A stretch of DNA of 64,000 nucleotides from Candidatus Aphodousia gallistercoris (GTDB taxonomy: Bacteria; Pseudomonadota; Gammaproteobacteria; Burkholderiales; Burkholderiaceae_F): the NCBI GenBank assembly GCA_018714185.1, contig DVNT01000064.1, positions 1-64,000 on the forward strand, written 5' to 3'. The stretch's first letter is position 1, and each line of letters starts with the position of its first letter. The notes beneath the pieces were generated by a model. The model was not told the DNA's origin, made no database searches, and worked only from the letters and a program-made list of their open reading frames with translations. Position numbers and translations under genes: made by a program. Below, piece after piece: positions 32,269-40,176 of the stretch.

Positions 32269-32634
32269 ATGCAGAAACTGAAGTATGCCGTGGTAGCGAT
32301 TGCAATCGTTGCTTCGTATCTGTTCGGATATACACGTGCTCAGGTGGCCGGCGATCTTGAACTTGAGAAACTCAAACAAGAAAACTCACTGGCTGTTATC
32401 AGCGCACAAGAAAATGCAAAGGTAAAATATGAAAAGCAGATGCAAGATCTCATTGTCGCTCACGCTGCTGAGCGCGATCATTATGCTGAGCGGCTGCGCG
32501 AACTCGAATCCTTCAGTCGTGCCGGTCAAGACTTGGAGTCCTGCGGTCGTGACCGAAGCAGACTTGCAAGACTGGCGGTACGCGGTGAAGAATTACTCAA
32601 GCGAGCTGACAATTATCTTGAAGCGCTCAAATGA
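32269..32634 (+). CDS. Rz-like i-spanin
   Basis: ATG 32269 follows AAGGAG (32257-32262). One N-terminal transmembrane helix (residues 5-22) is followed by a long periplasmic coiled coil rich in Glu, Lys and Gln, the i-spanin layout. It pairs with the embedded Rz1 lipoprotein to fuse inner and outer membranes in the last step of lysis. Size 121 aa. Confidence 0.85.
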   Translation: MQKLKYAVVAIAIVASYLFGYTRAQVAGDLELEKLKQENSLAVISAQENAKVKYEKQMQDLIVAHAAERDHYAERLRELESFSRAGQDLESCGRDRSRLARLAVRGEELLKRADNYLEALK

Positions 32635-32641
32635 GAAATAG
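32429..32641 (+). CDS. Rz1-like o-spanin lipoprotein, embedded in Rz
   Basis: It is read in a different frame inside Rz. The signal peptide (Met-Lys-Ser-Arg-Cys-Lys, then a hydrophobic stretch) ends in the lipobox Leu-Ser-Gly-Cys at residues 20-23. The mature protein is short and has Asp-Leu-Gln-Asp-Trp-Arg-Tyr-Ala-Val, a pattern common in Rz1-like proteins. The 70-aa frame extends seven bases past Rz. The nested arrangement is classical for lambdoid-type spanins. Confidence 0.85.
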   Translation: MKSRCKISLSLTLLSAIIMLSGCANSNPSVVPVKTWSPAVVTEADLQDWRYAVKNYSSELTIILKRSNEK

Positions 32642-32645
32642 TCAA

Positions 32646-32669
32646 AAGCCGGGGAGATTTCCCCGGCTT
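32646..32669. terminator. Terminator between lysis cassette and integrase
   Basis: AAGCCGGGG (32646-32654) pairs with CCCCGGCTT (32661-32669). On the minus strand a TTTTG follows, so it best serves the convergent integrase gene; it can also stop late transcription. Confidence 0.65.
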
Positions 32670-32686
32670 CATAAAAGTTATGACTC

Positions 32687-34069
32687 CTATTTTATCTTAG
32701 AGAAGCAAAATTCTCCCCAGTCCTCTAAAATTTCTCGCATTTCACCGATTACAGAACGCCTCAGGTAGGCGTTGTTGTACTTCTCCGTAACATGGTCCAA
32801 ACAGTGTTCAATTGCTTTTTCTGAATACTGCTTGTGGCCATATCTCACTGAGTCATAAGCCCACGTTTCAAAGCTCGCACGGGCAGTCCCATGTAAGCTG
32901 ATGTTTGGGGCTTTGCCTCCTCTTGTTAAATTGTTATCAACAAAAGGCTCAAGACCTCTTTTTATTCTTGCAGCGTTCATCTTTTTGATAAACAGATAAG
33001 CCGCACTTGTGCTCAGAGGTGTCAACCCTCCTTTTCCGTCCGATTTTGAAAAAACAAAGTTACGGTCCTCACTAATATTTATATAGCGAGGTACTGTTGC
33101 TAAAAGCTCAACGGCTTGTTGAGAGAGAGGGGTCTCTTTGTCAAACTTGATGACACGCTTTACTTTCATCTCGTCACGCTTTGTGACCTGGATCGGTGCA
33201 TCTTTGTGATCTTTGGGGTCTAAGAATATCTCGGACCAAAGGACCAAACGTGCATTAGAAGCTCGATTGCAAGTCAAAATTGTAAATTGAATGTACTTGG
33301 CAACAATTCCTGTGTGGGTTTGTAGCTCTGCAAAGAGATCTGGGATTAAGTCTGGCGATAGCGCAGGTTGATGCCCTTTTTGTGGTCTCTCAGAATCTGG
33401 CGCCAATAGGTCCCTCAGTTTACCTTTTAAGTCAGCAGGATTATTCATAGCTGGAATTTTTCCGCTTCTAATCCCGAAATCGAAAGCCCGCTTCATTTCG
33501 CCTAAAACCCTTTCTGGTGTGTCTACAAGGGACCTCCACGAATTTTCAAAAACATCTGCAAGGATTTCGGGAGTTAAGTCTTTCGCAGGCATCTTCCGAA
33601 CTTCTTCAGGAATGTGAACACGAATCCATCCGGATACGGTTTCAGTGTGTGTTTTTGAAAGTTTTTGCCCCTTTACATTAGACGACTGCCACAAACGATT
33701 CTCGCCAAAATCACAATAGTCGAACATCATTTTCTGCACTGAGTAAACTTTCTCGACCTTTTTGGCTTCGTTTTTCGCTTTTCGGGCTTCGATGGCTTCC
33801 TGCCTCGGATTCTCTCCCTTTTTTACTTTATTGCGCCAGTCAAGGGCTATCTTTCTTGCTTCTTCAAGAGAGGTTTCCGGATACGGCCCGATAGATAGGT
33901 ACTTCAAATTTCCGTCAACAGACATTCTGAGTTGGAAGGTTCTGCTGAAATTACCGTCGCTAATAGGCCTTACTTTTAAAATTAATCCCTTGACCCCTCC
34001 GACTGCGATAGTCTTCTTTGCCACTCTAGCTTGTCGGTCTGTCAGAATAGGAACAGATCTATTTGCCAT
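32687..34069 (-). CDS. int: Phage integrase, tyrosine recombinase (P4-like, ssrA-targeting)
   Basis: An N-terminal DUF4102-like domain (residues 1-95, Leu-Ser-Ile-Gly-Pro-Tyr-Pro-Glu-Thr-Ser-Leu-Glu-Glu-Ala-Arg) precedes a core-binding region. The catalytic domain shows Arg in Thr-Cys-Asn-Arg-Ala-Ser-Asn-Ala-Arg, a His-Gly-Thr-Ala-Arg box near residue 400, His in His-Cys-Leu-Asp-His and the nucleophile in Asn-Ala-Tyr-Leu-Arg-Arg. Length 460 aa. GGGAG precedes the ATG. The gene lies 250 bases from the 3' end of ssrA, the likely attB. Confidence 0.9.
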   Translation of the reverse strand: MANRSVPILTDRQARVAKKTIAVGGVKGLILKVRPISDGNFSRTFQLRMSVDGNLKYLSIGPYPETSLEEARKIALDWRNKVKKGENPRQEAIEARKAKNEAKKVEKVYSVQKMMFDYCDFGENRLWQSSNVKGQKLSKTHTETVSGWIRVHIPEEVRKMPAKDLTPEILADVFENSWRSLVDTPERVLGEMKRAFDFGIRSGKIPAMNNPADLKGKLRDLLAPDSERPQKGHQPALSPDLIPDLFAELQTHTGIVAKYIQFTILTCNRASNARLVLWSEIFLDPKDHKDAPIQVTKRDEMKVKRVIKFDKETPLSQQAVELLATVPRYINISEDRNFVFSKSDGKGGLTPLSTSAAYLFIKKMNAARIKRGLEPFVDNNLTRGGKAPNISLHGTARASFETWAYDSVRYGHKQYSEKAIEHCLDHVTEKYNNAYLRRSVIGEMREILEDWGEFCFSKIK

Positions 34070-34086
34070 AACATTCTCCCAAGATC

Positions 34087-34172
34087 TAATGTGCCCTCTA
34101 ATGTGCCCGCTGAAATGGGCACATTAAATATTGAGCAGTTTTCTATAAAACGGGCACATTACGGGCACATTA
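34087..34172. repeat. Five copies of a 10-bp element TAATGTGCCC / GGGCACATTA
   Basis: Copies are at 34087-34096 and 34099-34108 (TAATGTGCCC) and, inverted, at 34117-34126, 34152-34161 and 34163-34172 (GGGCACATTA). The first lies 18 bases from the integrase start codon. Such clustered direct and inverted decamers between int and the att core are typical of arm-type integrase binding sites; they could also be operators controlling int. Confidence 0.8.
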
Positions 34173-34318
34173 TTGCACGCCCTTAAGTGAAATTGCACGA
34201 ATAAGAATGAAATAGATTGAAATGCTATGAAATGGCGTTAGTGCTAGTAATTTCAGGTGTTTTGCGCCATTGATAGAACTAGATTGAACGTGTTTGAAAC
34301 AGAAAGGAAAGTGATTGA

Positions 34319-34345
34319 TGGTGGAGACGGCGGGAATCGAACCCG
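34319..34345. other. Inferred attachment site region (attR side) in the ssrA 3' end
   Basis: The prophage abuts the T-arm and acceptor end of tmRNA. Integrating phages that use ssrA keep the gene intact by carrying a copy of its 3' end. The exact core cannot be fixed without the other junction. Confidence 0.5.
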
Positions 34346-34688
34346 CGTCCAGAAATCGTCCATAACCGGATCTACATGCTTATTCAAAGAATTTAAAAAA
34401 TCTCACTCTGCTTCCCACCCCTTGACTGGTTCTGGCAGAGCCAGGTACTTTTTAGTCTCGATTGCCGAGCAGTGCCCTCAAGGCAATCCAGCCTGTATCA
34501 ATATGAAACCGCTGCTAGCGAACTAGCCTGGCCTAGAGGCAAACCAGTGCGGTCCTCGCCTAAATTAAGCGGCGAGAGCGAAACGCTTGTTATTGGCGTT
34601 TATTTATTTTCCAGCGGATTTACAAGGTGACTGGACCTTGACATGCACCGTGCCACTTCGTGATCCCTGTCGAAACCAGGTCGTCCCC
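34319..34688 (-). ncRNA. ssrA: tmRNA (transfer-messenger RNA)
   Basis: The 5' end GGGGACG (34688 down) pairs with CGTCTCC near the 3' end, which finishes ACCA at 34319. A tRNA-like T-arm GGTTCGATTCCC is visible, and the 5' part has TGGTTTCGAC. The tag frame (34597-34565) reads Ala-Asn-Asn-Lys-Arg-Phe-Ala-Leu-Ala-Ala followed by TAA, with the usual Ala-Leu-Ala-Ala degradation signal. tmRNA rescues stalled ribosomes and marks the product for proteolysis. Length about 370 nt. Confidence 0.95.
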
Positions 34689-34909
34689 ACGAAACACACA
34701 AGGGATACTATTATGGACGAATTTGACGGAATTTGCTTAGGAAAAAGAAGAATTTTTTGTTAAATTTTTCGCCTTTCTTATTGTTTTTGTTCTAAAATGC
34801 GCTTCAACTTTGCACGTGCCGGCAGCGCCCCCGATGACGTGCTCCTTTTTTTCGGGCGTTTTGAAAAATTTAACTTAAGTGGTGCCGTCTGCCGGCATCA
34901 TGGAGAATT

Positions 34910-35173
34910 ATGGCTAAAGAAGACCTTATTGAAATGAGCGGCGTCGTTTTGGAAGTTTTGCCCGATGCCCGTTACCGTGTCAAGTTAGACAACGGTCATG
35001 AATTGATTGCTTATACCAACGGCAAGATGCGCAAGCACCACATCCGTATCTTGGCAGGCGATAAAGTGTCTTTAGAGCTTTCTCCGTACGATTTAACGAA
35101 GGGCCGCATCACCTTCCGCCATATCGAAGGTCGTCCCACGACGCCGGCTGCCAACCAGTCGCGCCGCCACTAA
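34910..35173 (+). CDS. infA: Translation initiation factor IF-1
   Basis: [11 protein letters not shown] and [11 protein letters not shown] are near-universal IF-1 sequence (S1-like OB fold). It binds the ribosomal A site during initiation. At 87 aa it is longer than the usual 72, with a C-terminal Pro-Thr-Thr-Pro tail ending in basic residues. GGAGAA precedes the ATG. Confidence 0.97.
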   Translation: MAKEDLIEMSGVVLEVLPDARYRVKLDNGHELIAYTNGKMRKHHIRILAGDKVSLELSPYDLTKGRITFRHIEGRPTTPAANQSRRH

Positions 35174-35198
35174 GTCGCTGAAGCGCCCCTAACAAGTC

Positions 35199-35229
35199 AG
35201 CCGTCGATAGTCTTTGTCGGCGGCTTTTC
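35199..35229 (+). terminator. Terminator after infA
   Basis: AGCCGTCGA (35199-35207) pairs with TCGGCGGCT (35217-35225) with one G-U, followed by TTTTC. Confidence 0.7.
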
Positions 35230-35323
35230 TGTGTCTGCGCGGTTGGCTAAATTTCCCGTGGCGCCAGTGTTTTCGGGAACTTTTGCTAAAATCTATTCGA
35301 TTAACCTTTCGTAAGGGAACAAC

Positions 35324-36475
35324 ATGGAATTCGAGCTTTGGTATTTGATAGCCGTGCCGGTTTTGTTTATCGCCGGCTGGTGGTTCCGCGGTTTAGATCA
35401 ACGCCAACGTGAAGAAGAACAGCGCCCTGAGACCTACTACAAGGGCATCAACTTGTTGCTCAATGACCAACCCGATAAGGCCATTGATGCCTTCATTCAA
35501 GTGGTTAAGCTCGATCCCGAAACGATTGTATTGCATCATGCCTTAGGTAATCTCTTTTGCCGTCGCGGGGAATTTGACCGCGCCGTGCGCATCCATAACC
35601 ATTTGCTCAACCGGGAAGATATTCCGGCCAAGGAACGTTCTTTGGCACTTTTCGAGCTGGGGCATGACTACCTCAAGGCCGGTATTTACGACCGCGCTGA
35701 AGACAGTTTCCAGCGTTTACTCAAAGTGCCCGAATACCGCTTGGAGGCGCTTCGCGCCCTTTTGAAAATCTTTTGCACCGAAAAAGAATGGAATAAGGCG
35801 ATTTCCATTGCCAATACGCTAGAAAAAGAAGCCGGAGAAAACCATCAGGTGGAAATCGCTCATTTTCATTGCGAGCTCTCCGACCAAGCCATTCGCCAAA
35901 AAGATTTTGCTGAGGCGAAAAAGCAGCTCGATGAAGCCCTGTCCGTGGATCGCCGTAGTGTCAGGGCCTTAATTGCTCTCGGCAATTTAGCGATGAAGCA
36001 AAATAATCCGGAGGAGGCGATTGCTTGCTGGTCGAGAGTGGAGACGGTCTCGCCCGAACACATGACGCTTATCATGGCCCCCATGGCGCAGGCCTACGAG
36101 GCAGTCGGCAAGCACGAGCAAGCCATGAATCTCATTCATCGTGCCCTCAACGATCAGCCCAGTGCAGAAACATTGACCATTGCCTTGGATATTGTTTCGA
36201 AAACCGAAGGAGAAGCTTCTGCACAAAAAATGCTGCGTGAGGAGCTCAAGCAGCATCCGACGCTGCTGGCTTATGAAAAGCTCGCTGAGTTAAGACTCAA
36301 AGATGATCCCGACAATGAAGAGCTCAAGCTGTTGACGGCTCTTTTGAAGCCGCACGTCTCCCGTTTGGGGCGCTACCAGTGCTCGCATTGCGGCTTTAGG
36401 GCAAAGGGTTTCCAGTGGCTTTGCCCTGGGTGCTCCTCTTGGGGCAGCTACCCTCCGCGGCGCTTGGAGGAATAG
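35324..36475 (+). CDS. lapB: LapB (YciM), LPS assembly regulator
   Basis: An N-terminal membrane anchor (residues 4-20) is followed by about six TPR units (Phe-Asp-Arg-Ala-Val-Arg-Ile-His and similar) and a C-terminal rubredoxin-like zinc site (Cys-Ser-His-Cys-Gly-Phe, then Cys-Pro-Gly-Cys). LapB works with FtsH to control LpxC and so LPS synthesis. Length 383 aa matches the E. coli protein. AAGGGAA precedes the start. Confidence 0.93.
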   Translation: MEFELWYLIAVPVLFIAGWWFRGLDQRQREEEQRPETYYKGINLLLNDQPDKAIDAFIQVVKLDPETIVLHHALGNLFCRRGEFDRAVRIHNHLLNREDIPAKERSLALFELGHDYLKAGIYDRAEDSFQRLLKVPEYRLEALRALLKIFCTEKEWNKAISIANTLEKEAGENHQVEIAHFHCELSDQAIRQKDFAEAKKQLDEALSVDRRSVRALIALGNLAMKQNNPEEAIACWSRVETVSPEHMTLIMAPMAQAYEAVGKHEQAMNLIHRALNDQPSAETLTIALDIVSKTEGEASAQKMLREELKQHPTLLAYEKLAELRLKDDPDNEELKLLTALLKPHVSRLGRYQCSHCGFRAKGFQWLCPGCSSWGSYPPRRLEE

Positions 36476-36489
36476 TTTGAGGACGACAG

Positions 36490-36515
36490 GCTCGGCATAA
36501 TGCCGAGCTTGTTTG
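36490..36515 (+). terminator. Terminator after lapB
   Basis: GCTCGGCA / TGCCGAGC hairpin (36490-36508) followed by TTGTTTG. Confidence 0.75.
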
Positions 36516-36607
36516 TATTTGTTACATTTTTGACGGATTTTCTTGCGAATATTACGCTCAGTTTGCGTACACTTTTATCCATATCATCTTTACTTAAAAG
36601 GTTTTGA

Positions 36608-37504
36608 ATGTTTAAGAGAATCGGTTTGTTTGTACTGACCAACTTGGCCATTTTGGTCATGCTCTCCATTATTTTGAATTTGGTGAGTTGGTTCTTTGGT
36701 GTGAACTTCGGGCAAATCGCCGGTAGCAATCAAAATTACGCAACTCTGTTGATTTTTGCGGCTGTGATCGGTTTTACCGGTTCTTTGATCAGCTTGTTTA
36801 TGAGTAAGACCATGGCGAAAACATCCATGGGCTTGCAGATGATCGATGTGGATAATCCGCGCAACGGCGTGGAACGCTGGCTCGTGGAAACCGTAGCGAA
36901 ATTAGCCAAGATCAAAGGGGTGGCGATGCCGGAGGTCGGCATCTATCACGGCGAGCCGAACGCTTTTGCGACCGGGCCGTCCCGCAACAATTCGCTCGTG
37001 GCGGTTTCCGACGGCCTGCTTGCGAGCATGAACCGCGAAGAAGTGGAAGCGGTGTTGGGCCACGAAATGAGCCACGTTGCCAATGGCGACATGGTGACAA
37101 TGACGCTCATGCAGGGGGTAATCAACACCTTTGTGGTGTTCCTGTCGCGCGTGATCGGTAACATCGTCGATCGCGGAATTTTGCGCAACGAAAGCGATGC
37201 ACCGGGGGCCGGCTACTACATCACGAGTTTCGTGCTGGATATGGTGCTGGGCTTATTGGGGTCCATGTTGGTGATGGCTTTCTCGCGTTACCGCGAATAT
37301 CGTGCCGATGCCGGTGCCGCAGAGGCTTTGGGTTCGCCCGTGCCGATGATTAACGCCTTGGCCCGATTGGGCGGACAGCCCACTTCGGAGTTGCCGGGTG
37401 CCGTTAAGGGCTTCGGCATCAACGGCGGTATCGGTTCCTTGTTTGCCTCGCATCCTTCTATTGAGCAGCGCATTAAGGCGTTGCGCGAACTGCAACAACG
37501 CTAA
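36608..37504 (+). CDS. htpX: HtpX membrane metalloprotease
   Basis: Two N-terminal membrane segments precede the zinc motif His-Glu-Met-Ser-His at about residue 145; further membrane segments follow (about 160-180 and 205-225). Ala-Phe-Ser-Arg-Tyr-Arg-Glu-Tyr-Arg-Ala-Asp supplies the third zinc ligand. It degrades damaged membrane proteins with FtsH. Length 298 aa is typical. Confidence 0.95.
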   Translation: MFKRIGLFVLTNLAILVMLSIILNLVSWFFGVNFGQIAGSNQNYATLLIFAAVIGFTGSLISLFMSKTMAKTSMGLQMIDVDNPRNGVERWLVETVAKLAKIKGVAMPEVGIYHGEPNAFATGPSRNNSLVAVSDGLLASMNREEVEAVLGHEMSHVANGDMVTMTLMQGVINTFVVFLSRVIGNIVDRGILRNESDAPGAGYYITSFVLDMVLGLLGSMLVMAFSRYREYRADAGAAEALGSPVPMINALARLGGQPTSELPGAVKGFGINGGIGSLFASHPSIEQRIKALRELQQR

Positions 37505-37520
37505 TCTCTTTGAATAGCGC

Positions 37521-37548
37521 CGGGCCGGCTCATTAGATGCCGGCCCGT
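37521..37548. terminator. Terminator-like hairpin after htpX
   Basis: CGGGCCGGC (37521-37529) pairs with GCCGGCCCG (37539-37547). The T-rich tract that follows is interrupted. Confidence 0.6.
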
Positions 37549-37614
37549 ACCTTGTTTCTTCTTATTTTCTTATTGCTTTTCTTCTCGATTGGCGCAACCT
37601 AAAAGCTTTTCATT

Positions 37615-37912
37615 GAGGTCACGGTCCGAGAGGAACGCTACAAATCCAAAGCCAGTTCAATGGTTATGGATGTCATTTCTGACTTCGATCCCAAGCAGAC
37701 AAAACCGAAGCCCCCTGTTTTCCGGGAAGCGAATCAAGCGAGTACTCTACCGATCGAAAAAAGGGCTGCTGATCAATGCCGATATCAATGGCGCAGCCAA
37801 TATCGCTCGAAAAGAGCTTGGGGATGAGTGGCTCAAAAACCGGCTCGAACCCGATAGGGGCGTCTTAGTGGACGCGCCCGCCGTTGTACGGAATCTGCAT
37901 GCACGTGCCGAT
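37615..37912 (+). pseudogene. Remnant of IS200/IS605-family TnpB (OrfB), frameshifted
   Basis: One frame gives Glu-Arg-Tyr-Lys-Ser-Lys-Ala-Ser-Ser, like the TnpB 'Tyr-x-Ser-Lys' region. After a frameshift near 37720 the next frame gives Phe-Ser-Gly-Lys-Arg-Ile-Lys-Arg, Tyr-Arg-Ser-Lys and Ile-Asn-Ala-Asp-Ile-Asn-Gly-Ala-Ala-Asn-Ile, the C-terminal RuvC Asp motif of TnpB. Everything upstream of this fragment is missing and no TnpA is present. It is a dead leftover; no terminal repeats are visible. Confidence 0.8.
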
Positions 37913-38007
37913 GTCCGGCAGCGGCTAGAAATGGGAGGCCCTCGCATGAAACTGCGTTCGACAGAGCCCGGGAGTTCATGTTTTTTTACGAGCGGTATTG
38001 ATCGTGA

Positions 38008-38046
38008 CAAAAAAAACGGCCCCGGAAAAATCCAAGGCCGTTTGTT
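38008..38046 (-). terminator. Terminator after the dcu gene
   Basis: On the minus strand AAACGGCC (38043-38036) pairs with GGCCGTTT (38021-38014), followed by a long T-run. Confidence 0.8.
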
Positions 38047-38073
38047 TTCATCTAATGACTCGGTGCGTCTTGA

Positions 38074-39375
38074 TTAGAAAACGATCGAAGCCAAGAAGAA
38101 GCCGAACGGAATAGCGGCAACAAGACCCAAGCAACCCGGAAGGAAGAAGGGGTGGTTCACCACAAACGAACCGCTCCACTTACCCATGTAGGAGCCCGTA
38201 TCATCGCAAGAGACCGCGAAGGCCGAGGTCGGATACACGTTCGTGACGAAGATACCGGAAACGGCGACGAAGCAAGCTAAAATCATCGGGGCGTCGCAGC
38301 CTAAGCTGGCAGCCACCGGCACCAACAGGGCCGAGGTAGCGCCTTGCGAGAAAAGCAATGCGGACACGCAGAAGAAAGCCAATGCCAACAGACCCGGGTA
38401 TTGAGAGAGCAATACCGTGGCTTGTTCTTTAATCGTCGGGACGTAGATTTCGATCACTGTCGAAGCGAACCAGCAGATACCGAGGATCACGATCAGGGAT
38501 TCGTAGCCGCCGTGGAAGATCGAGGAGTCTTTAATCTTCGTGAGCTTGACGTCGCAGAACCAGTACATCAGCATGGAGATAAAGAGCATCGTGATCACGA
38601 TGATGTCACGAGAGCCGAGGGTGTGGCCGATTTCTTGCTTAAAGAGCAGCATCAACACAATGAAAAGCACGCCGGCTAAGAATAAGCCGACGGACAGCTT
38701 GGCGCCTTTCGGAAGCGGCTTTTCCAATTCTTCCTTGCTCGCCATGCTGACCAAGCCCGCCTTCATGCGTTCTTGGAAAATGGGATCTTTGGCCAGATCA
38801 ACGCCTTGGAAGGAGGAGATCAGGGAGGCAACCGCCGCGCCGAACAAACCGGCCGGCAGGATCACCATCAACGCATCGCCGAAGGAAACACCCATCTTTT
38901 CCACCACGACATACATGGCAGCGGTGGCTGCGGAAATCGGGGAGGCCGAAATGGCAATCTGGGAGGCAACGACAGCAGAGGTCAAGGGCTGAGACGGACG
39001 CACGCCGTTTTGCTTAGCCACTTCTTGAACCACGTTCAAAATAGCCATCGTCGTAAAGCCCGTACCCGAGAAAATCGTGAGCGTAAAGGCAATGGCCGGA
39101 GCCAAAATGTTAATGTACTTCGGGTTGTTGCGCAGGATGTGCGAAGCAACGCGAATCATATAATCCATGCCGCCGGCTACGTGCATGACCGAGCAGGCAA
39201 AAAGCACGCTCATGATGATCAAGATCACGTCCAAGGGCATGGGGCCGGGCGGAATGCCGAGCACGAAAACAGCAATAGCCATACCGAGACCGCCGGCCAT
39301 GCCGACGCCGATACCGCCTAATTTTGCTGCATAGATAATAATGGCAAATAGGAGGATAAAATGGACCCAAACCAT
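38074..39375 (-). CDS. Anaerobic C4-dicarboxylate transporter, Dcu family
   Basis: It is a 433-aa protein with about ten hydrophobic segments. Diagnostic phrases are the N-terminal Leu-Gly-Gly-Ile-Gly-Val-Gly, Pro-Leu-Asp-Val-Ile-Leu-Ile-Ile-Met, Ser-Gly-Thr-Gly-Phe-Thr-Thr-Met-Ala and Ala-Ser-Pro-Ile-Ser-Ala-Ala-Thr-Ala-Ala-Met, as in DcuA/DcuB. It exchanges fumarate, malate, aspartate and succinate in fumarate respiration, which suits an anaerobic gut organism. I cannot decide between DcuA and DcuB. Confidence 0.9.
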   Translation of the reverse strand: MVWVHFILLFAIIIYAAKLGGIGVGMAGGLGMAIAVFVLGIPPGPMPLDVILIIMSVLFACSVMHVAGGMDYMIRVASHILRNNPKYINILAPAIAFTLTIFSGTGFTTMAILNVVQEVAKQNGVRPSQPLTSAVVASQIAISASPISAATAAMYVVVEKMGVSFGDALMVILPAGLFGAAVASLISSFQGVDLAKDPIFQERMKAGLVSMASKEELEKPLPKGAKLSVGLFLAGVLFIVLMLLFKQEIGHTLGSRDIIVITMLFISMLMYWFCDVKLTKIKDSSIFHGGYESLIVILGICWFASTVIEIYVPTIKEQATVLLSQYPGLLALAFFCVSALLFSQGATSALLVPVAASLGCDAPMILACFVAVSGIFVTNVYPTSAFAVSCDDTGSYMGKWSGSFVVNHPFFLPGCLGLVAAIPFGFFLASIVF

Positions 39376-39820
39376 AAGGAGTTTCCTTTCTTAAGGGAGG
39401 AGAGTTAATCGGGGCGGTTGGAGATACACAACCGCCGAGCGAGAGCTTCTTTCAATGAGGCTTCTGATGCTTACTTTCATTGTATTGGTCCGGGCTTTCT
39501 TATTCGTTCGGTTTTGATAACCGACTGATATCCCTCAATGAATAACGAGTTGTTAACAAAATGCAGGGGTATACGATAGCTAGGGATTACCATGACTAAA
39601 CTTAAAGTAAGCTAATGTTTTTTATAAAAATAAACAAGCTCTGGCGGGGAGAAGATTTTTTGAAGACACAGATGAAAGTCATCGGAAATTTTCTGGGAAA
39701 TAAGACTTTCGCAGCCGAATATGGGGTACGGGGTATATTTTGGAGGCTAAAAGCCGACACGACTGAAAAGCAGTAAAGACGACAGGAAAGGAAATCAAAA
39801 AGAAAGGGAAGATTTAGTGA
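39376..39820. other. Non-coding upstream region of the dcu gene
   Basis: It holds a CGGTTG/CAACCG hairpin (about 39415-39438) in the dcu leader and an AT-rich stretch. I see no convincing FNR box, and the only open frame here is a shadow of the tRNA-His region. No gene is called. Confidence 0.5.
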
Positions 39821-39897
39821 TGGGGTGGGAGATGGGACTCGAACCCACGACAACCGGAATCACAATCCGGGACTCTACCAACTGAGCTACTCCCACC
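39821..39897 (-). tRNA. tRNA-His (GTG)
   Basis: The cloverleaf has a 5' GTGGGAG / CTCCCAC acceptor stem, anticodon GTG in a GGATTGTGATTCC arm, and T-loop GTTCGAG. An additional G at -1 faces C73, the His-specific feature. The 3' CCA is encoded. Confidence 0.95.
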
Positions 39898-39906
39898 ACT
39901 AAATTT

Positions 39907-39983
39907 TGGCCCGCCCGACAGGATTCGAACCTGTGACCCTCGGCTTAGAAGGCCGATGCTCTATCCAACTGAGCTACGGGCGG
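39907..39983 (-). tRNA. tRNA-Arg (TCT)
   Basis: The acceptor stem is CCGCCCG / CGGGCGG, anticodon TCT sits in CGGCCTTCTAAGCCG, and the T-loop is GTTCGAA. CCA is encoded. It lies nine bases from tRNA-His in the same orientation. Confidence 0.95.
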
Positions 39984-40002
39984 TTCGGTTTCTGCCGAAA
40001 CG

Positions 40003-40079
40003 TGGTCGGGGCGAAGGGATTCGAACCCCCGACATCCTGCTCCCAAAGCAGGCGCGCTACCGGACTGCGCTACGCCCCG
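40003..40079 (-). tRNA. tRNA-Pro (TGG)
   Basis: The acceptor stem is CGGGGCG / CGCCCCG, anticodon TGG lies in CCTGCTTTGGGAGCAGG, and the T-loop is GTTCGAA. CCA is encoded. It is the promoter-proximal member of the three-tRNA cluster. Confidence 0.95.
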
Positions 40080-40176
40080 CCTCAAGTGCGAATCAGCATT
40101 ATGCAGAAAAAATTCGAGAAACGCAATAGTAAGCCGAAATTTTTTTGGCCGTGGCTTGGGCCCCGGCTCGAAACGG

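Larger units (their letters stand above)
1..34318. mobile_element. Prophage, contractile-tailed, right part; left end outside window
   Basis: The block runs from the left edge to the 3' end of ssrA. It holds terminase, portal, capsid, sheath, tube, baseplate, spike, tail fibre, lysis and integrase genes in standard myovirus order. The integrase (32687-34069, minus) lies beside ssrA, which implies integration at the 3' end of the tmRNA gene. The repressor and replication genes and the second att site are not visible and should lie left of position 1. Structural genes show no obvious decay apart from one poly-G frameshift at 22563, so the prophage may be functional (inference). Confidence 0.95.

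Noticed and set aside
34257..34526. Open frame of 89 aa over the ssrA 3' end
   Set aside because: It is an antisense shadow of tmRNA (Gly-Asn-Arg-Thr-Arg-Val is the T-arm read in reverse).
38860..39350. Plus-strand frames over the dcu gene (about 150-182 aa)
   Set aside because: They are His- and Arg-rich shadows of a membrane transporter gene read in reverse.
39480..39560. FNR box in front of the dcu gene
   Set aside because: TTGAT at about 39517 is not followed by a matching ATCAA at the right spacing.
39602..39853. Open frame of 83 aa on the minus strand near tRNA-His
   Set aside because: Its start (Trp-Val-Arg-Val-Pro-Ser) is a translation of the tRNA T-arm, a well-known false ORF.
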